NCBI RefSeq assembly: GCF_006516965.1
Contig: NZ_VHLH01000026.1
Location: forward strand, 1-64,000
Direction: 5' to 3'
Origin: Pararhizobium mangrovi
Lineage (GTDB): Bacteria > Pseudomonadota > Alphaproteobacteria > Rhizobiales > Rhizobiaceae
DNA length: 64,000 bases
In this document: positions 31,598 through 42,917 of the stretch, piece after piece
Layout: every line of letters begins with the position of its first letter
Numbering within the stretch: the stretch's first letter is position 1
Position numbers and translations under genes: made by a program
Notes under the pieces: generated by a model
What the model was told of the DNA's origin: nothing
Database searches by the model: none
The model's input: the letters and a program-made list of their open reading frames with translations, nothing else

Positions 31598-32071
31598 TTA
31601 TTCCGCTTCCGCCTGTACCGCTTCGAGAACGGCTTCGGCATGACCGGGAACCTTGACCTTCGGCCAGATACGCACGATCGTGCCATGCGGGTCGATCAGA
31701 AGCGTCGTGCGCTCGACCCCCATGTATTTGCGCCCGTACATGCTCTTTTCCTTCCAGACCCCGTAGGCTTCGAGCGTCGACTTTTCCTCGTCGGAGGCAA
31801 GCCTGACGGAAAGGCCGTGCTTCTTGACGAAGGTGTCGTGCCTTCTGACGGGGTCGGGCGACATGCCGATGACGGTGGCGCCGGCCTTGTCGAAATCGTC
31901 GACGAGCGCGGAAAAGGCGAGCGCTTCGCTCGTGCAGCCGGAAGTGTCGTCCTTGGGATAAAAGTAGAGAACGACGAACTTCCCGGCTTCGTCGGAAAGG
32001 CGAACGCTGGTGCCGCCATCGCGCGGAAGATCGAAGTCGGGTGCCTTGTCGCCAACGGCAAGCTCGCTCAT
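31598..32071 (-). CDS. bcp: peroxiredoxin, Bcp/PrxQ type
   Basis: The 157-residue thiol peroxidase has the AhpC/TSA fold: GDKAPDFDLPRDGG, LYFYPKDDTSGCTSEA with the peroxidatic Cys46, and RTTLLIDPHG. There is no other cysteine, so it is a one-Cys form that must be reduced by an outside thiol. The start is MSELAVGDKAPDF at 32071; the longer open frame is not supported. Confidence 0.92.
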   Translation of the reverse strand: MSELAVGDKAPDFDLPRDGGTSVRLSDEAGKFVVLYFYPKDDTSGCTSEALAFSALVDDFDKAGATVIGMSPDPVRRHDTFVKKHGLSVRLASDEEKSTLEAYGVWKEKSMYGRKYMGVERTTLLIDPHGTIVRIWPKVKVPGHAEAVLEAVQAEAE

Positions 32072-32211
32072 GACAAACGCCTTTCGGTATCGTATGCGAC
32101 GCATCGCAGGCCGCGTTCCACCGCTATAGCCGGTATCGCGGCGCTGTCCAGACGCCGCATGCGAAGCGGCATGCACAAGCGGCAAACGGGAAAGGCGCGT
32201 TCGACGGTTTC

Positions 32212-35200
32212 GTGAACGATCGCAAGAACAGCCAGACGGATGACGCGGGGCGACCTTCGAAGGAGGCCGGCAACGAGCCCTCGGGAGAAGTGGCCCGGTC
32301 CGCAAACGCGGGAAGAGCGAACCGTCGGCGGCCGGCGGTTCGTTTCGCGAGGTGGGTCGCGGGCCTGGTAGTGGTCGTCGTCATCGCCGCTGCCGCCGGC
32401 GGCGTGGCGCTCGAAAACGGTGCCGCGGACGGGTTTCTGGCTGCGCGTGTGCGCTCGGCGCTCCAGCATGTGCTGGGCGACGATCTCGCCGCCGACCTCC
32501 AGGGCGCCACGATCCGGATCGCTGCCGACGGAAAGGTCGAGCTGAGGGCGAGGGGTGTGTCGATCCGTCGCGCCGCCGACGGCACGCCGGTCGCCGGTCT
32601 GCGGACGATCGATCTCGCACTGGCTCCGATGCCGCTGCTTTCCGGGAACATCGCGGTCGAGGGTCTCGTGGTCGACGGCATATCGCTCGATCCCGAAACG
32701 CTCGGCTCGGGCGAGCCGATCACGCTCGATTCGCTACGGGTCGACGGGTTGCCGGACATGATGGACCGGGTTTTCGCCGGCAGCGACCGTCTGTTGCGCA
32801 TTCTGGACGGCGGCGAGGTCGGGCGGATCGAAGTCACCGATACGAGGATCGCCAGTGCCGGCGCCGGCTCGCCGCCGATCGACATTGCCGAAGCCGACCT
32901 GACGCGCGGTACCGATGGCACCGTCCGACTGTCCGGAACGCTGAGCGCCGGCGGCGCGCCTGCGCGCTTCACAGCCCGTGCGCTGCCCGGCAAGGACGGC
33001 CGGCATATCGCTTCGATGGCGTTCGATCTCGAAGGGTTCGATACGGCGCCGCTCATGCTGCAGCGCGCGCCGGACGGCACGCCGATCAGGGGGGTCGCGA
33101 CGGATCTCGCGCTGAAGGCGGCAGCGACCCGCAAGGGCGACGATGCGGCACCGGCGCTGACAGCCAGGCTTTCCCTCTCTCCGGGGCAGTTCTACGCGCA
33201 TGAGACGGCCGCCTCGATCAAGGGCGGCACGGTGGATCTCGCCTATCGGTTCGATCGGAAGTCGATCGACATCCGCCCGTCTTCGGTATCGATCGGGCAA
33301 TCGCGGTTTCCCTTCACCGGCGGGATCATCGACCTTTCGAACCTCGATACGATGACGGGCAACGGATTCGCGCTCGACCTCGTGAGCAACGGATCGTCCG
33401 TGCTGCCGCTCGATTCGGGCGAGCCGCCCGTTTCCTTCAACGCCAAGATCCTGGCGCGCTACCTCAAGGGCAGTCGCGAGCTTTCGTTCAAGCAGCTTTC
33501 CGTCTCGACCCCGCTCGGCTCGCTCGCCGGTTCGCTCGAGATCGACCGTGGCGGCCGCTCGCCGGAAATCAGCTTCGCCGGCACGCTGAAAGGCATGAAG
33601 ACGGCGGCGATCAAGCAGCTATGGCCGTTCTGGCTCGGCGTGCATGCGCGCCAATGGGTCATGAACAACCTTTACGGCGGTGCGATCACGAACGGATCGA
33701 TCAAGGTCTACATTCCGCAGGGGAAGATCGCCGAATCAGGTGGAAAGCTGGATCTCGACGAGAACGAGTTCAGCATCGATTTCGACTATGCCGACGCCCG
33801 GCTGAACGTCGCCGGCGACATTCCCCCGCTTCGCGACGCGAAGGGGCATTTCCGTCTGCGCGGGCCGCACCTGACGGTCTCGCTCGATCAGGCGACCGGC
33901 TATTTCCCGACCGGACGGACGGTCGACATTTCGAAGGGCGTCTTCGCGATCGCCGATACCGACAAGCATCCGGTGATGGCCAATCTCGACATCACGGTGG
34001 CCGGCGAAGCGGCGGCGGTCGCCGAACTCGTTTCCTACGAGCCGATCGACGCCCTGAAGCGGACGGATTTCTCGGCGAAGGACTTTTCCGGCGACGTCGT
34101 CTCGCGCGTTCATGCGCGCTTCGGGCTCATTCGTGATCAGAACCCGCCACCGCCCGACTGGCACGTCGAGGCGACGCTCAACGGCGTCGATCTGGCGCAA
34201 AAGGTCGACGGGCGCGCCTTTACCGATCTCGACGGTTCGCTGACGGTCGATCCCGACAAGGCCGTGCTCGATGCGGATGCCCGCATCGACGGCATTCCGA
34301 TGCACGTCGCGCTGACACGCCCGCTCGGCACCGATTCGCCGGTCGAACGCGCACAGGTGGTGACGGCAAGCCTCGGCACGGCTGCGCAGAAGGCGCTGAT
34401 GCCGGGTCTTGCCACGATCGTCGACGGACCGATCGACATGACGATGCGTGAGGTCGCGCCGGATACGCAGGCGGTCTCGGCCGACCTGAAGGGCGCGAAG
34501 ATCACCATTCCGGGGCTCGAATGGACGAAGGGCGCCGGCATCCCGGCAACGGTATCGCTGACGACGCATGCCGGTGGAAAAGGCGACATCGCCATTCGGG
34601 ACTTTACGCTCCACGGTTCGGGTTTCTCCGTGAAGGGTGCTATCGACATCGATGACGGGCATTTCACCAATGCACACTTTTCCGACGTGCGGCTGTCCGA
34701 ACGCGACCGCTTCGCGGCGACCGTCAAGCGTGACGGCGCCGGCTTCGAGGTCGACGTCGACGGAACGACGCTCGACGCGCGCTCGGTGATCGAGGGCCTA
34801 CACGGGTCCAGTGGCGCAAAAAGCGAGGGCGCGGCGACACCGGTGCGAATCGACGCCGATCTCGACCGGCTCTACGGGTTCAACGGCGAGAAACTGGAAG
34901 GCGTGCATCTGAGCTATGCCGGGGCCGGCAAGCGCATCGACCGGCTGAACCTTTCCGCGAAGACCAGCGGCGGCGCAGTGATTTCGGCCAGGACGGACGT
35001 CGCGGGACCGACCCGCGACTTTACGCTGGCGACGGGCGACGCCGGCACGCTGGCGCGCTTTGCCGACGTCTACGGCAAACTGAACGGCGGACGCCTGACG
35101 GCTAGGCTCAGCCGCACCGCGGACGGACCCTATCGCGGCACGGTCGACATCCGCGACTTCTCGATCGATCGCGAGAACCGGTTGAACTCGATCGTCTCGA

Positions 35201-35604
35201 TGCGCTCGCCGCATGGCCAGAGCCTGCGCGATACGACCGGTGAACCGCTCGATCTCAGCGAGGCGGAATTCCAGCGCGGTTTCACCCGTCTCACCTTCGG
35301 CAACGGTTCGCTCGCCGTCGCCGACGGCGTTCTGCGCGGCACCCGCATCGGTGCGACCTTTCAGGGTACCGTCTTCGATCCGAACGGCCAGATGGCGATC
35401 ACGGGCACCTTCATGCCGGCCTACGGCCTGAACCGCATCTTCGGTGAAGTCCCGCTGATCGGCGCAATTCTCGGCAATGGCCGGGACCGCGGGCTGATCG
35501 GCATCACCTTCAAGCTGACGGGCAAGGTTTCCTCGCCGGACGTCCAGATCAATCCGCTTTCGGTGATCGCGCCGGGCGTGTTCCGGCGCATCTTCGAGTT
35601 CTGA
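32212..35604 (+). CDS. large AsmA-like / DUF3971 envelope protein
   Basis: The 1130-residue protein has a cytoplasmic N-terminal tail, one membrane segment at about residues 43-66 (RWVAGLVVVVVIAAAAGGVAL) and a long periplasmic beta-rich part. The C-terminal end, GEVPLIGAILGNGRDRGLIGITFKLTGKVSSPDVQINPLSVIAPGVFR, is typical of AsmA-like YhdP/TamB relatives thought to carry phospholipids to the outer membrane; that role is inferred. The GTG at 32212 has only a weak ribosome site, so the exact start is uncertain. Confidence 0.83.
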   Translation: MNDRKNSQTDDAGRPSKEAGNEPSGEVARSANAGRANRRRPAVRFARWVAGLVVVVVIAAAAGGVALENGAADGFLAARVRSALQHVLGDDLAADLQGATIRIAADGKVELRARGVSIRRAADGTPVAGLRTIDLALAPMPLLSGNIAVEGLVVDGISLDPETLGSGEPITLDSLRVDGLPDMMDRVFAGSDRLLRILDGGEVGRIEVTDTRIASAGAGSPPIDIAEADLTRGTDGTVRLSGTLSAGGAPARFTARALPGKDGRHIASMAFDLEGFDTAPLMLQRAPDGTPIRGVATDLALKAAATRKGDDAAPALTARLSLSPGQFYAHETAASIKGGTVDLAYRFDRKSIDIRPSSVSIGQSRFPFTGGIIDLSNLDTMTGNGFALDLVSNGSSVLPLDSGEPPVSFNAKILARYLKGSRELSFKQLSVSTPLGSLAGSLEIDRGGRSPEISFAGTLKGMKTAAIKQLWPFWLGVHARQWVMNNLYGGAITNGSIKVYIPQGKIAESGGKLDLDENEFSIDFDYADARLNVAGDIPPLRDAKGHFRLRGPHLTVSLDQATGYFPTGRTVDISKGVFAIADTDKHPVMANLDITVAGEAAAVAELVSYEPIDALKRTDFSAKDFSGDVVSRVHARFGLIRDQNPPPPDWHVEATLNGVDLAQKVDGRAFTDLDGSLTVDPDKAVLDADARIDGIPMHVALTRPLGTDSPVERAQVVTASLGTAAQKALMPGLATIVDGPIDMTMREVAPDTQAVSADLKGAKITIPGLEWTKGAGIPATVSLTTHAGGKGDIAIRDFTLHGSGFSVKGAIDIDDGHFTNAHFSDVRLSERDRFAATVKRDGAGFEVDVDGTTLDARSVIEGLHGSSGAKSEGAATPVRIDADLDRLYGFNGEKLEGVHLSYAGAGKRIDRLNLSAKTSGGAVISARTDVAGPTRDFTLATGDAGTLARFADVYGKLNGGRLTARLSRTADGPYRGTVDIRDFSIDRENRLNSIVSMRSPHGQSLRDTTGEPLDLSEAEFQRGFTRLTFGNGSLAVADGVLRGTRIGATFQGTVFDPNGQMAITGTFMPAYGLNRIFGEVPLIGAILGNGRDRGLIGITFKLTGKVSSPDVQINPLSVIAPGVFRRIFEF

Positions 35605-35647
35605 ACACCGCCCGTCCGTCTTTCGGACGATGCGTTCGCAGATTGGC

Positions 35648-35753
35648 TGGAGCGCAATGCGACCTGACTGAATCAGGTCCAGCGCTCCATCCCTTTGTCT
35701 TGCGCATTGTTCACGGCGCCAGAGGGGATCAGCTTGGCTGGAAAACGCTCTAA
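35648..35753. repeat. dispersed palindromic intergenic repeat
   Basis: TGGAGCGC and GCGCTCCA form an outer stem around an inner stem of GACCTGA and TCAGGTC with a CTGAA loop. The segment continues to GGAAAACGCTCTAA. I recall this overall layout as a frequent intergenic repeat in Rhizobium and Mesorhizobium-like genomes. Its far end overlaps the TAG stop codon of tyrS. It may also end the AsmA-like transcript. Confidence 0.55.
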
Positions 35754-37003
35754 ACGGGGCGCACGAGAACGTGCTTCTTCTTTCCGAGCGACAGCTTGAC
35801 GACGCCGTCGCTGGAAACATCGTCGGCGCCGATCACGCGCTGGTCGTCCGAAACGGCATCGTCGTTGATGCGTACCGCACCACCCTTGACGTGACGGCGC
35901 ATTTCGCCGTTCGAGGCGGCGAGGCCGGCGCGAACGTAGAGCGCGAGCATGCCGACGCCGGCCTCGAGCTCCGAGGACGGAACCTCGATGGTCGGCAGCG
36001 TGCTCGCAAAGGCGCCTTCCTCGAAGGTCTTGCGTGCCGTCTCCGCCGCTTCTTCGGCCGCGTGCCGGCCGTGCAGAAGGGCGGTCACCTCGGTCGCGAG
36101 CACCTTCTTCACCTCGTTGATCTCGCTGCCGCCGAGGGTGGAGAGACGTTCGATCTCGTCGATCGGAAGCGGCGTGTAGAGCTTCAGGAAGCGCGAGACG
36201 TCCGCGTCCTCCGTGTTGCGCCAGTACTGCCAGAAGTCATAGGCGGAAAGCAGCTCGGAGTTCAGCCAGACGGCACCGTCCGCGGACTTGCCCATCTTGG
36301 CGCCCGAGGCCGTCGTCAAGAGCGGCGAGGTGAGCGCGAAGAGCTGCGGCGTGCCCATGCGGTGACCGAGGTCGATGCCGTTGACGATGTTGCCCCACTG
36401 GTCGGATCCGCCCATCTGCAGGCGGCAGTCGTGACGCCTCGAAAGCTCCACGAAATCGTAGGCCTGGAGGATCATGTAGTTGAATTCCAGGAACGAAAGC
36501 GACTGCTCCCGGTCGAGCCTCAGACGCACGGAATCGAAGGAAAGCATGCGGTTGACCGAAAAGTGCCGGCCGACATCGCGCAGGAACGGAATGTATTCGA
36601 TGCCGGAAAGCCATTCGGCGTTGTCGAGCATCAGGGCGTCGCCCGGTGCCTCGCCATAGGTCAGGTAGCTCGAAAAGACGCGCTTCAACGAAGCGATGTT
36701 CTCGGCGATCCGCTGCGGCGTCATCAACTGGCGCGCATCGTCCTTGAAGGACGGATCGCCGATCATGCCCGTGCCGCCGCCCATCAGCGAGATCGGCCGA
36801 TGGCCGGTGCGCTGGAACCAGTAGAGCAGCATGATCTGGATCAGCGATCCGGCATGCAGGCTCGCCGCCGTCGGGTCAAAGCCGATGTAGCCAGTGACGC
36901 TTTCCTTCTGTAACAGTCGATCGAGCGCTTCGTCGTCCGAAGTTTGCTGGATGAAGCCGCGCTCGGCCAGCGTATGAAGGAAATCGGATTTGAAACCTGC
37001 CAT
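35750..37003 (-). CDS. tyrS: tyrosyl-tRNA synthetase
   Basis: The 417-residue class I enzyme has the HIGH-type HAGS at 50-53, [15 protein letters not shown] for tyrosine and tRNA recognition, and KMGKS at 236-240. A C-terminal S4-like RNA-binding domain ends at [32 protein letters not shown] at 37003 is the family start. The gene diverges from anmK. Confidence 0.96.
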   Translation of the reverse strand: MAGFKSDFLHTLAERGFIQQTSDDEALDRLLQKESVTGYIGFDPTAASLHAGSLIQIMLLYWFQRTGHRPISLMGGGTGMIGDPSFKDDARQLMTPQRIAENIASLKRVFSSYLTYGEAPGDALMLDNAEWLSGIEYIPFLRDVGRHFSVNRMLSFDSVRLRLDREQSLSFLEFNYMILQAYDFVELSRRHDCRLQMGGSDQWGNIVNGIDLGHRMGTPQLFALTSPLLTTASGAKMGKSADGAVWLNSELLSAYDFWQYWRNTEDADVSRFLKLYTPLPIDEIERLSTLGGSEINEVKKVLATEVTALLHGRHAAEEAAETARKTFEEGAFASTLPTIEVPSSELEAGVGMLALYVRAGLAASNGEMRRHVKGGAVRINDDAVSDDQRVIGADDVSSDGVVKLSLGKKKHVLVRPV

Positions 37004-37075
37004 GACCATGTCCCTGAACAGCGAATGCCGGACGAGGATGCCGGCGGCGCGCGGTCCGCGCGTTTAGCATCCTTC

Positions 37076-38233
37076 ATGGCGGAATACACCCCCTCGCGAG
37101 ACGGCATACTGACCGCCGTCGGCATGATGAGCGGCACCTCGCTCGACGGCATCGACATCGCCCTGGTGCGCACCGACGGCAAGGACAGCGTCGAGCGACT
37201 GGCCTTTGCCGGCACGCCCTACGATCCCGCTTTCCGCCGCCGCCTTGCCGGTGCGCTGGAAACGGCGAAGTCGATTGCCGATCGCACGGACCGGCCGGAC
37301 GACCTGGCTGAAATCGAACGCGAACTGACGCTGCGCCATGCCGAGGCGCTGGGCGTGTTCCTCGAAGAGCAGGGCATGACGCCCGCGGACGTCGATCTCG
37401 TCGGCTTCCATGGGCAGACGGTGCTGCATCGGCCGGAGCGCGGGCTTACCGTTCAGCTCGGCGACGGACCGCTTCTGGCGACAAGGTCCGGCTTGCCGGT
37501 CGTCTTCGACATGCGGGCGAACGATATGCGTCACGGCGGCGAGGGCGCACCGCTGGCGCCGGCCTACCATCGCGCGCTCGCCGCCAACCTGCCGGCCGAA
37601 CTCGGGGACGGACCGTACGTCTTCGTCAATATCGGCGGCATCTCCAACATCACCTATGTCGGGCGCGACGGTACGCTTCTCGCCTTCGACAGCGGTCCGG
37701 GCAACACGCTGATCGACCGCTGGGTCGAACGCCACGCGGGCGTGCCCTTCGACCAGGGCGGGGCGATCGCCGGCGAGGGCGCGATCGACGAGCGCCTCGT
37801 CGCGCGCTACATGGCATCAGATTTCTTCACCGCCCAGCACCGGCGATCGCTCGACCGGAACGACTTTCCGCTGCCGGACGACGCCGAAATCGATCTCCAC
37901 GACGGCGCGCGAACGCTCTGCCGGGTCAGTGCGGAAGCCATTTTTCATTCGGCGCGATATCTGCCCGAAACGCCGGGTGCATGGATCGTCAGCGGTGGCG
38001 GTCGGCTCAACGCGACGATCATGAAGGATCTGGCGACGCTCGCCGCCCCGGCGCGCGTGCTGGCGAGCGACGAGGCGGGGCTCGACGGAGACGCGACGGA
38101 AGCCGAGGCATGGGCGTATCTCGCGGTTCGCTCCCTTGAAGGCCTGCCGCTCACATTCCCCGGAACCACTTCGGTACGCGAGGCGGTTACCGGTGGTGTC
38201 CTGTGCAAACCGGAAGAGAACGGTTCGGCCTGA
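37076..38233 (+). CDS. anmK: anhydro-N-acetylmuramic acid kinase
   Basis: AnmK opens and phosphorylates anhydro-MurNAc in peptidoglycan recycling. The 385-residue protein has [15 protein letters not shown] at 16-30, [24 protein letters not shown] and [13 protein letters not shown], all conserved in the family. The start at 37076 places the first motif at the usual distance. The 72 bases to tyrS form a short divergent promoter region. Confidence 0.94.
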   Translation: MAEYTPSRDGILTAVGMMSGTSLDGIDIALVRTDGKDSVERLAFAGTPYDPAFRRRLAGALETAKSIADRTDRPDDLAEIERELTLRHAEALGVFLEEQGMTPADVDLVGFHGQTVLHRPERGLTVQLGDGPLLATRSGLPVVFDMRANDMRHGGEGAPLAPAYHRALAANLPAELGDGPYVFVNIGGISNITYVGRDGTLLAFDSGPGNTLIDRWVERHAGVPFDQGGAIAGEGAIDERLVARYMASDFFTAQHRRSLDRNDFPLPDDAEIDLHDGARTLCRVSAEAIFHSARYLPETPGAWIVSGGGRLNATIMKDLATLAAPARVLASDEAGLDGDATEAEAWAYLAVRSLEGLPLTFPGTTSVREAVTGGVLCKPEENGSA

Positions 38234-38295
38234 GCGCTCTGCGAAGTTCTCCAAGGCGCCAGAGGGACCGTTCAGAACGCGGAAAGGAGAAGCCG

Positions 38296-38940
38296 ATGGC
38301 CGAGGAAGAAAGCCGCGACTGGCTGCGACGCGGAAGCACCGACAGTACCGAGATCATGGGTGTCTACGACGACTGGGCGGACGAGTACGACGCGCAGCTT
38401 TCGGCATGGAACTACCGCGCACCCGAAGAGGCGGCCGGAATGCTCGGCGCGCATCTTGAGCCCGGCGCGCGTTTTATCGACATCGGCTGCGGTACCGGCC
38501 TTACGGGCGTAGCGCTCAGGAAGGCGGGCTTCACCGGCCCGATCGACGGCACCGACCTTTCGCCGAAATCGATCGAACTTGCCGAGCGCCGCGGCGTCTA
38601 TCGCCGGGCCTTCGTGGCGGACATGCAGCAACTGCCGCTCGATGCCGAAAAGGACGCCTATGACGGGCTGATCTGCTGCGGCGTACTGACCTACCTGCCG
38701 AACATCGACGCCGTGTTCGACGAGTTCTGCCGTATCGTTCGCCCGGGCGGAGTGGCCGTCTTCACCCACCGCGACGACCTCTTCGAAAGCCAGGATTTCC
38801 GCGGCAGGATCCGCGCGCTCGAAGAAGCGGGCAAGTGGACTGCGCTCGCGATCAGCGATCCGCAGCCCTACATGCCGGAAAACCCGGACTTCGCCGAAAA
38901 GATCAAGCTCGTCTTCGTTACGGTTCGTATCGAAGCCTGA
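38296..38940 (+). CDS. class I SAM-dependent methyltransferase
   Basis: The 214-residue protein has motif I FIDIGCGTGLTG (from about residue 60), the acidic end of strand 2 in DGTDLSPKSIELAERR and the motif after strand 4, DGLICCGVLTYLPN. The fold and length fit a small-molecule methyltransferase (Methyltransf_11/25). The substrate is unknown. It is 62 bases downstream of anmK on the same strand, with AAGGAGA before the ATG. Confidence 0.82.
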   Translation: MAEEESRDWLRRGSTDSTEIMGVYDDWADEYDAQLSAWNYRAPEEAAGMLGAHLEPGARFIDIGCGTGLTGVALRKAGFTGPIDGTDLSPKSIELAERRGVYRRAFVADMQQLPLDAEKDAYDGLICCGVLTYLPNIDAVFDEFCRIVRPGGVAVFTHRDDLFESQDFRGRIRALEEAGKWTALAISDPQPYMPENPDFAEKIKLVFVTVRIEA

Positions 38941-38964
38941 GTCCTGCGGCAAACCCCAGGGGTT

Positions 38965-39642
38965 TCAGCGAAGCCGCTTGGCTTCCGGTTCCGGGACGAG
39001 TTCGCCCTGAAGCCGGCGGTCGACGTAGTCGGAGCATTCCTCCATCAGCGTGTCCACCTGATCGGTGAAGAAGTGGTTCGCGCCTGGCATCGTCTTCTGC
39101 GTGATGACGATGCCCTTTTGCAGTTTCAGCTTGTCGACAAGCACCTGAACGTCCTTGGGCGGTGCGACGCGGTCGGCATCGCCGTGGATGATCAGTCCGG
39201 ACGAAGGGCAGGGCGCGAGGAACGAGAAGTCGTAGGTGTTCGGCTGCGGGGCGAGCGACAGGAAACCCTCGATCTCCGGGCGGCGCATGAGAAGCTGCAT
39301 GCCGATCCAGGCGCCGAAGGAATAGCCCGCGACCCAGCAGCCCTTCGAATCGGGATGCAGGCTCTGCACCCAGTCGAGTGCGCCGGCCGCATCGGACAAT
39401 TCGCCCGCGCCATGGTCGAATTCGCCCTGGCTGCGTCCGATACCGCGGAAATTGAAGCGCAGCGTCGTAAAACCGCGCTGCTGGAACATGTAGAAGAGCT
39501 GGTAGATGATCTGATTGTTCATCGTACCGCCGAAGCGCGGATGCGGGTGCAGGACGACCGCGATCGGCGCGTTCTTGTCCTTCGAAGGCTGGTAGCGGCC
39601 TTCGAGACGGCCGGCGGGTCCGTTGAAAATGACTTCGGGCAT
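38965..39642 (-). CDS. alpha/beta hydrolase (COG2945-like)
   Basis: The 225-residue protein has LHPHPRFGGTMNN, LRFNFRGIGRSQGEFDHG, the nucleophile elbow GYSFGA (S108), the acid in HGDADRV and H190 in GANHFF. These match the small esterase group also annotated as CocE/NonD-like. The natural substrate is unknown. It diverges from the suf operon. Confidence 0.84.
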   Translation of the reverse strand: MPEVIFNGPAGRLEGRYQPSKDKNAPIAVVLHPHPRFGGTMNNQIIYQLFYMFQQRGFTTLRFNFRGIGRSQGEFDHGAGELSDAAGALDWVQSLHPDSKGCWVAGYSFGAWIGMQLLMRRPEIEGFLSLAPQPNTYDFSFLAPCPSSGLIIHGDADRVAPPKDVQVLVDKLKLQKGIVITQKTMPGANHFFTDQVDTLMEECSDYVDRRLQGELVPEPEAKRLR

Positions 39643-39713
39643 AAAGTCTCCGTTACGCGTGACGGTTTGGCGCGACCGGGCATGACGGGCAACGAAGGCG
39701 GCGTTCCGTGATC

Positions 39714-39742
39714 TTGACGGCGCCGCGTGCCCTTCCTAAAAC
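39714..39742 (+). promoter_or_regulatory. predicted promoter of the suf operon
   Basis: TTGACG lies 17 bases before TAAAAC, giving a good sigma-70-type fit. The predicted start point (about 39749) falls inside the Irr-type box that follows. Confidence 0.45.
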
Positions 39743-39746
39743 CCAG

Positions 39747-39763
39747 TTTAGAATTATTCGAAA
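39747..39763 (+). promoter_or_regulatory. Irr box (iron control element) upstream of suf
   Basis: TTTAGAATTATTCGAAA is a nearly perfect inverted repeat that fits the Irr/ICE motif TTTAGAA-N3-TTCTAAA with one mismatch. Irr is the heme-responsive Fur-family regulator of Rhizobiales, and comparative studies have predicted Irr control of suf in this group. The box overlaps the predicted transcription start, which would suit repression. No Rrf2-type regulator gene is next to the operon. Confidence 0.65.
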
Positions 39764-39882
39764 CTACGGGATCTCGTCCGCGTTTCGCGACCACGGGTCC
39801 TTAAGGCAAGCCGGCCCGAAAATACAAGAAAAATGCGCGGCAACGGACCCTCCGCCGGGTAGATGTATCGAAAGTGCGATCG

Positions 39883-41058
39883 ATGACCGCCGAAAGGATC
39901 TATCTCGACTGGAACGCGACGGCGCCACTGCGTGCAGAAGCGCGTCGGGCGACGCTGGATGCGCTCGATATGCAGGGCAATCCGTCCTCGGTTCATCGCG
40001 AAGGGCGTGCGGCACGAGGCGTGATCGATCGTGCCAGACGCCAGATCGCCGCGCTCGTCGATGCCGATCCGGCGCATGTCGTGTTCACGAGTGGTGCCAG
40101 CGAGGCGGCCGCCCACGTGCTTACGCCCGATTTCCGCATGGGGAAAAGTCCGCTTGCGGTTTCGCACCTTTATGTGAGCGCAACCGAGCATCCGTGCGTG
40201 CTTGCCGGCGGCCGCTTTACGCCGCAAGCCGTGACGTCGGTGCCCGTCGGGGCGGACGGCATCCTGGATCTGGCGGCACTCGACCGATTTCTGGCACATC
40301 ACGACGTCTCGCAAGGTCTGCCGATGATCGCCGTGCAACTCGCCAACAACGAGACCGGCATCGTCCAGCCGATCGCGAAGATCGCCGAGATCGTCAAGAA
40401 GGCGCGGGGCTTGCTCGTGGTCGACGCGGTCCAGGCTGCCGGTCGGCTGCCCGTTTCGCTCCATACGCTTGGTGCCGACTTCCTTTTCCTGTCCTCCCAT
40501 AAGATCGGCGGACCGAAGGGGGCGGGCGCGCTCGTTTCGGCCGGCGAGATCATGATGCCGGCGCCGCTCGTCACCGGCGGCGGGCAGGAGAAGGGTCATC
40601 GGGCAGGCACCGAGAACCTTCCGGCGATCGCCGGGTTCGGCACCGCCGCCGAGGCCGCGCTCGGCGAAGTCGAGGAGTACGAGGCGACCGTCGGCGCGCT
40701 GCGCGACGTGCTGGAAGCGGGCCTGCGCACGATGGCGTCGGATATCGCGATCGTCGGCGGGCAAGGCCCGCGGGTCGCCAACACAACCTTTTTCACGCTG
40801 CCGGGCATGAAGGGCGAGACGGCACAGATCGCCTTCGACCTCGATGGTGTCTGTCTGTCTTCCGGTTCGGCCTGTTCGTCCGGCAAGGTCGGTCCGAGCC
40901 ACGTACTGGATGCGATGGGGCTCGATGCCGAAACCGGCGGACTGCGTGTCAGCCTCGGGCCCACTACGACGATGGCCGACGTCGAGCGGTTCCTGGCGGT
41001 CTTCTCGCGATTCGCCGAGCGTGGCGGCTACGCGAAACGCGGCGAGGCGGCCGCCTGA
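39883..41058 (+). CDS. cysteine desulfurase, NifS/IscS type, first gene of suf operon
   Basis: The 391-residue PLP enzyme has IYLDWNATAPLR, the PLP lysine K207 in SSHKIGGPKG, GGGQEKGHRAGTENLP and the active cysteine C331 in SSGSACSSGK. It removes sulfur from cysteine for cluster assembly. It is distinct from the SufS-type enzyme later in the same operon; two desulfurases are usual for rhizobial suf operons. ATG 39883 is preferred; a GTG at 39874 would add three residues. Confidence 0.9.
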   Translation: MTAERIYLDWNATAPLRAEARRATLDALDMQGNPSSVHREGRAARGVIDRARRQIAALVDADPAHVVFTSGASEAAAHVLTPDFRMGKSPLAVSHLYVSATEHPCVLAGGRFTPQAVTSVPVGADGILDLAALDRFLAHHDVSQGLPMIAVQLANNETGIVQPIAKIAEIVKKARGLLVVDAVQAAGRLPVSLHTLGADFLFLSSHKIGGPKGAGALVSAGEIMMPAPLVTGGGQEKGHRAGTENLPAIAGFGTAAEAALGEVEEYEATVGALRDVLEAGLRTMASDIAIVGGQGPRVANTTFFTLPGMKGETAQIAFDLDGVCLSSGSACSSGKVGPSHVLDAMGLDAETGGLRVSLGPTTTMADVERFLAVFSRFAERGGYAKRGEAAA

Positions 41059-41217
41059 GGGGCCGGTAAGCGCCTTTTCGTACGGGAAAACCGATCTCTG
41101 ACCGCTATGGCGGGATGAAAAGAAGAGTTTGCGAGACTACATAAACGGCAAGGCTTCGAGCCACCGGAATCGTGACGCATTGAAAGCCGGCCTCGCCGGC
41201 GGAATACGGAGAGCGCC

Positions 41218-42738
<1,521 letters not shown>

Positions 42739-42758
42739 GTCGCATCACCCTATCGGGC

Positions 42759-42901
42759 CGTCATCCTCGGGCTTGACCCGAGGATCTGACGACCAGGAGG
42801 CGTGCCGGCCGGAAGGCAAACGGCGGCGGCATAACGGACACCCGCTACGCCAGTCGCACCGAGATGGGGGTTGGATCCTCGGGTCAAGCCCGAGGATGAC
42901 G
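42759..42901. repeat. palindromic repeat element, copy 1 (28-bp inverted ends)
   Basis: The ends (42759-42786 and 42874-42901) are perfect 28-base inverted repeats, separated by 87 bases. Each arm also folds on itself: CCTCGGGCTTGACCCGAGG is a seven-pair stem with a five-base loop. The arms read CGTCATCCTCGGG outward and GATCC inward. Translated, the element gives peptides such as SGLTRGSD and GWILGSSPRMT, which I recall as common spurious ORFs in Rhizobiales. It lies 20 bases after sufB. Confidence 0.9.
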
Positions 42902-42917
42902 TTCGAGGGGTAAGGGG

